Source: a bacterium (GTDB lineage Bacteria > Hydrothermota > UBA3073 > JACQXS01 > JAUWAR01). From it: a DNA stretch of 25,225 nt. The stretch is from NCBI GenBank assembly GCA_030601965.1, contig JAUWAR010000002.1, positions 1-25,225 of the forward strand. The letters run 5' to 3'. The notes below the pieces were generated by a model that did no database searches, was not told the DNA's origin, and was given only the letters and a program-made list of their open reading frames with translations. Positions 23,609 through 25,225 of this stretch are shown piece after piece. The translations under genes and the position numbers were made by a program. Within the stretch, counting starts at the first letter, position 1. The number at the start of each line of letters is the position of its first letter.

Positions 23609-23639
23609 TTGTCACTATTCCAATACCCCGTTGTATCGA
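23599..23639 (-). promoter_or_regulatory. ANTAR-type dual hexaloop RNA (antiterminator) overlapping the leader terminator
   Basis: Read on the minus strand. Hairpin P1 has stem CGATAC (23638-23633)/GTATTG (23626-23621) and hexaloop AACGGG (A1, G4). Hairpin P2 has stem TAG(T)GAC (23617-23611)/GTCCTG (23604-23599), one bulged base, and hexaloop AAAGGT (A1, G4). P2 shares bases 23606-23600 with the 5' arm of the terminator, so the two structures exclude each other. Two hexaloop hairpins with A1 and G4, the second overlapping a terminator, is the published recognition motif of ANTAR proteins such as EutV and NasR, and a GAF-ANTAR gene is next door. The P2 stem has only three pairs before the bulge, the weakest point. 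Confidence 0.7.
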
Positions 23640-23645
23640 ATATTA

Positions 23646-23674
23646 ATTATATCTACCCAAATTTAATTTGTCAA
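23646..23674 (-). promoter_or_regulatory. Perfect consensus sigma-70 promoter of the TCA operon
   Basis: On the minus strand TTGACA (23674-23669), a 17-base spacer, then TATAAT (23651-23646): every base matches consensus. Transcription should start near 23639, at the base of hairpin P1. It begins 7 bases after the stop of the GAF-ANTAR gene. Confidence 0.85.
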
Positions 23675-23680
23675 GTTTTT

Positions 23681-24397
23681 TTAAATTTTTATTTTTGAGG
23701 AAAGGATTATTGCCTCAGATACATCACGCATGGACTTGCGACTATCCATACTAAACTTTTGAATTTTTCGAAATGCCTTTTCCTCACTGATGCCTTGTCC
23801 CTTCATTAATATCCCTTTTGCCTTTTCAACAAGTTTGCGTGTCTCCAATTCTTCCTGAATAACCCTTGTTTTTACCAGCAACTCAGTGTTCTCTATAGCA
23901 ATTGCAGCATCGTTGGCAACAGTAGTGAGGATATCTACTTCAGTTCCAGAAAACTTGTGGGGAGATGATGTATAACAGTTAATTGCCCCAATTACCTTTT
24001 TCTTCACACGCAAAGGAATACATAAAAGAGAACAGAGGCCCTCTTTTATCGCTATTTTTTTATACTTATAACTCTTCTCTTTTCTGACATCAGGCACAAT
24101 AATAGTCCTGTTCTCCTTGACTGCTTTACCTGCAATACTCTCTCCAATTTTTAAAGCAGGTTTTTTGATATACTCCTCACTCATACTCTGGGTAGCCCGA
24201 ATTGCCAATTCATTTGTTTTCTCATCAATCAACATCAAGGAGCATATTTTGGCATTCATCACATTGGCCGTTACACTTACAATCAGGCGCAGAATATCCT
24301 CGAGATAATAGTCTTGTGTAATTGCCTTGCTTATTTTTGAAAGTGCCGCTATCTGTTTTGCATAAGTAGAATCTCTGCTGATCGCTTTTGACATCAC
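23681..24397 (-). CDS. GAF-ANTAR transcription antiterminator
   Basis: A predicted RNA-binding regulator of 238 residues. A GAF sensor domain (about 30-170) includes CSLMLIDE, GESIAGKAV and CIPLRVKKKVIGAIN. A helical linker leads to the ANTAR domain (about 177-234), which carries the family pattern RKLVEKAKGILM, then SEEKAFRKIQKFSM and a final VSEAIIL helix. ANTAR domains bind dual hexaloop RNA hairpins and prevent terminator formation, typically when the attached sensor or a partner kinase is activated. There is no receiver domain, so the signal is probably a small ligand or redox state sensed by GAF. The start may be GTG 24397 (GAGGA 8 bases upstream) or ATG 24394. The gene lies 75 bases after the acyl-CoA ligase and immediately before the promoter and leader that it most likely controls. 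Confidence 0.9.
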   Translation of the reverse strand: MMSKAISRDSTYAKQIAALSKISKAITQDYYLEDILRLIVSVTANVMNAKICSLMLIDEKTNELAIRATQSMSEEYIKKPALKIGESIAGKAVKENRTIIVPDVRKEKSYKYKKIAIKEGLCSLLCIPLRVKKKVIGAINCYTSSPHKFSGTEVDILTTVANDAAIAIENTELLVKTRVIQEELETRKLVEKAKGILMKGQGISEEKAFRKIQKFSMDSRKSMRDVSEAIILSSKIKI

Positions 24398-24472
24398 CTA
24401 TTAATTCCTCACGCTATCATTGGCACTGTTATACTTCCATCCGTTGAAAATAATATTTTCGCATTGATCCCT

Positions 24473-25225
24473 TTAAGGTTTTTTCAAACTTATCAAAATA
24501 CGCGCATCTACCACCTTGACCCCTTTTCTTTTCTCAAAGACAAGTAAGGGATTAATGTCCAACTCCACTATTTCTTCAAAGTCAGTTACCAGTTGCGACA
24601 ACCTTTTAAGACATTCAGCAATAGCCTCAATATCTGATGGTCTTTCGCCTCTATAACCTTCCAGTATTTTATATCCACGAATATCTTTTATCATATGTTG
24701 AGCACTTAGTTCATGAATAGGAGCAATCCTAAATGTAACATCCTTTAACGCTTCCACATATATACCACCCAGTCCGAACATAAGTAGGGCACCAAAATGC
24801 GGATCCCTATTCATTCCAATTATGGTTTCCTTTCCAGGCTTTGCCATTTTCTGAACAAGAACCCCCCAGATATTCGCTCCTGGTTTGGCGGTCTTCACAC
24901 TGCTCAGTAAATCCTTATATGCCTTTTTTAGTCCTCCTTCGTTCTTAATATTTAATTTTACGCCTCCTATATCAATTTTATGAAGAATATCAGGAGAGAC
25001 TATTTTCAGAACTACTGGATATCCAATATCATTGGCGAATTTAGCACACTCCTCTCCCGATTTTGCCAGGTGAAATGGCAAGATAGGAAATCCATAAGCC
25101 CTTAAAATTTCATGTGCCTCTGACTCTGGTAAAAAATTTCTCTTATCTCTCTTGGCGATGGTAAGTATCTCTTTTACCCTCTTTTTATTAATGTCCTTAA
25201 ATTCTCTTACTTCGGTTTGAGGACG
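24473..25225 (-). CDS. ADP-forming acetate/acyl-CoA ligase, ATP-grasp (beta) part, N-terminus outside the window
   Basis: The frame is open to the right edge, giving 250 visible residues of the C-terminal part. It reads through an ATP-grasp domain: LPESEAHEILRAYGFPI, GYPVVLKIVSPDILHKIDIGGVKL, QKMAKPGKETIIGMNRDPHFGALLMFGLGG, and the closing ELDINPLLV and VVDARI. This matches the beta domain of ADP-forming acetyl-CoA synthetase, which makes ATP from acyl-CoA, ADP and phosphate. The stretch before the ATP-grasp resembles the linker of fused alpha-beta enzymes, so the full gene may be the roughly 700-residue fusion. A start at TTG 25081 would remove conserved residues and is rejected. The 75 bases after it hold a small AT-rich hairpin (GAAAAT/ATTTTC) but no clear terminator, so it may be cotranscribed with the regulator gene. 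Confidence 0.9.
   Translation of the reverse strand, partial: RPQTEVREFKDINKKRVKEILTIAKRDKRNFLPESEAHEILRAYGFPILPFHLAKSGEECAKFANDIGYPVVLKIVSPDILHKIDIGGVKLNIKNEGGLKKAYKDLLSSVKTAKPGANIWGVLVQKMAKPGKETIIGMNRDPHFGALLMFGLGGIYVEALKDVTFRIAPIHELSAQHMIKDIRGYKILEGYRGERPSDIEAIAECLKRLSQLVTDFEEIVELDINPLLVFEKRKGVKVVDARILISLKKP

Noticed and set aside
24398..24472. Promoter or second ANTAR target before the GAF-ANTAR gene
   Set aside because: It has a TATAAC but no -35 box at proper distance. The only hairpin is GAAAAT/ATTTTC with a 3-base loop, without an A1/G4 hexaloop.

Overview
The window looks like chromosomal DNA of an AT-rich, Gram-negative-type bacterium. The evidence is a TamA/TamB outer-membrane assembly pair, a relic of the lipid A kinase LpxK, canonical TTGACA/TATAAT promoters and strong AGGAGG ribosome sites. 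I cannot name the phylum. Palindromic repeats and 7-bp tandem repeats packed between and inside genes, together with several divergent proteins, suggest a poorly sampled lineage, but that is inference.

Layout. Positions 1-6923 (+) hold tamA (5' end outside the window), tamB and a membrane VWA protein. Positions 6946-7644 (-) hold an RluB-type pseudouridine synthase, convergent with the VWA gene. A mosaic of repeats (7640-7781) and a promoter lead into uvrA (7886-10732, +). Next is a plus-strand cluster: a degenerate lpxK-like gene, purM, a divergent P-II gene, a geranylgeranyl-reductase-type flavoprotein, a nitronate-monooxygenase-type flavoprotein and thpR, mostly overlapping or a few bases apart. 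A cruciform repeat separates thpR from a convergent minus-strand block (25225 down to 15690). That block reads: ADP-forming acyl-CoA ligase (5' end outside the window), GAF-ANTAR regulator, promoter and leader, aconitase-type small subunit, isocitrate dehydrogenase, aconitase-type large subunit, second promoter, eukaryotic-type citrate synthase, malate dehydrogenase, and malic enzyme with a phosphotransacetylase-like domain.

How the genes fit. The minus-strand block supplies malate to oxaloacetate, then citrate, isocitrate and 2-oxoglutarate, the oxidative TCA branch that makes the carbon skeleton for ammonia assimilation. The main discovery candidate is its leader RNA. Between a perfect consensus promoter (23646-23674) and leuD-like 23478 lie two hairpins whose hexaloops carry A at position 1 and G at position 4. 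The second overlaps an intrinsic terminator with eight U. This is the known target architecture of ANTAR antiterminators, and a GAF-ANTAR gene lies immediately upstream. The sequence therefore predicts control of a TCA operon by ANTAR antitermination.

The second theme is repeats. Heptanucleotide tandem arrays and small palindromes sit in frame inside tamA (signal peptide), tamB, the VWA gene, uvrA and thpR without breaking the frames, whereas I saw none inside the TCA-block genes. In thpR nine heptamers make exactly 21 codons. Related palindromes occupy intergenic spaces, including two elements that can fold as a stem enclosing two hairpins. No gene-free stretch exceeds about 300 bases. I saw no tRNA, rRNA, CRISPR array or insertion sequence.
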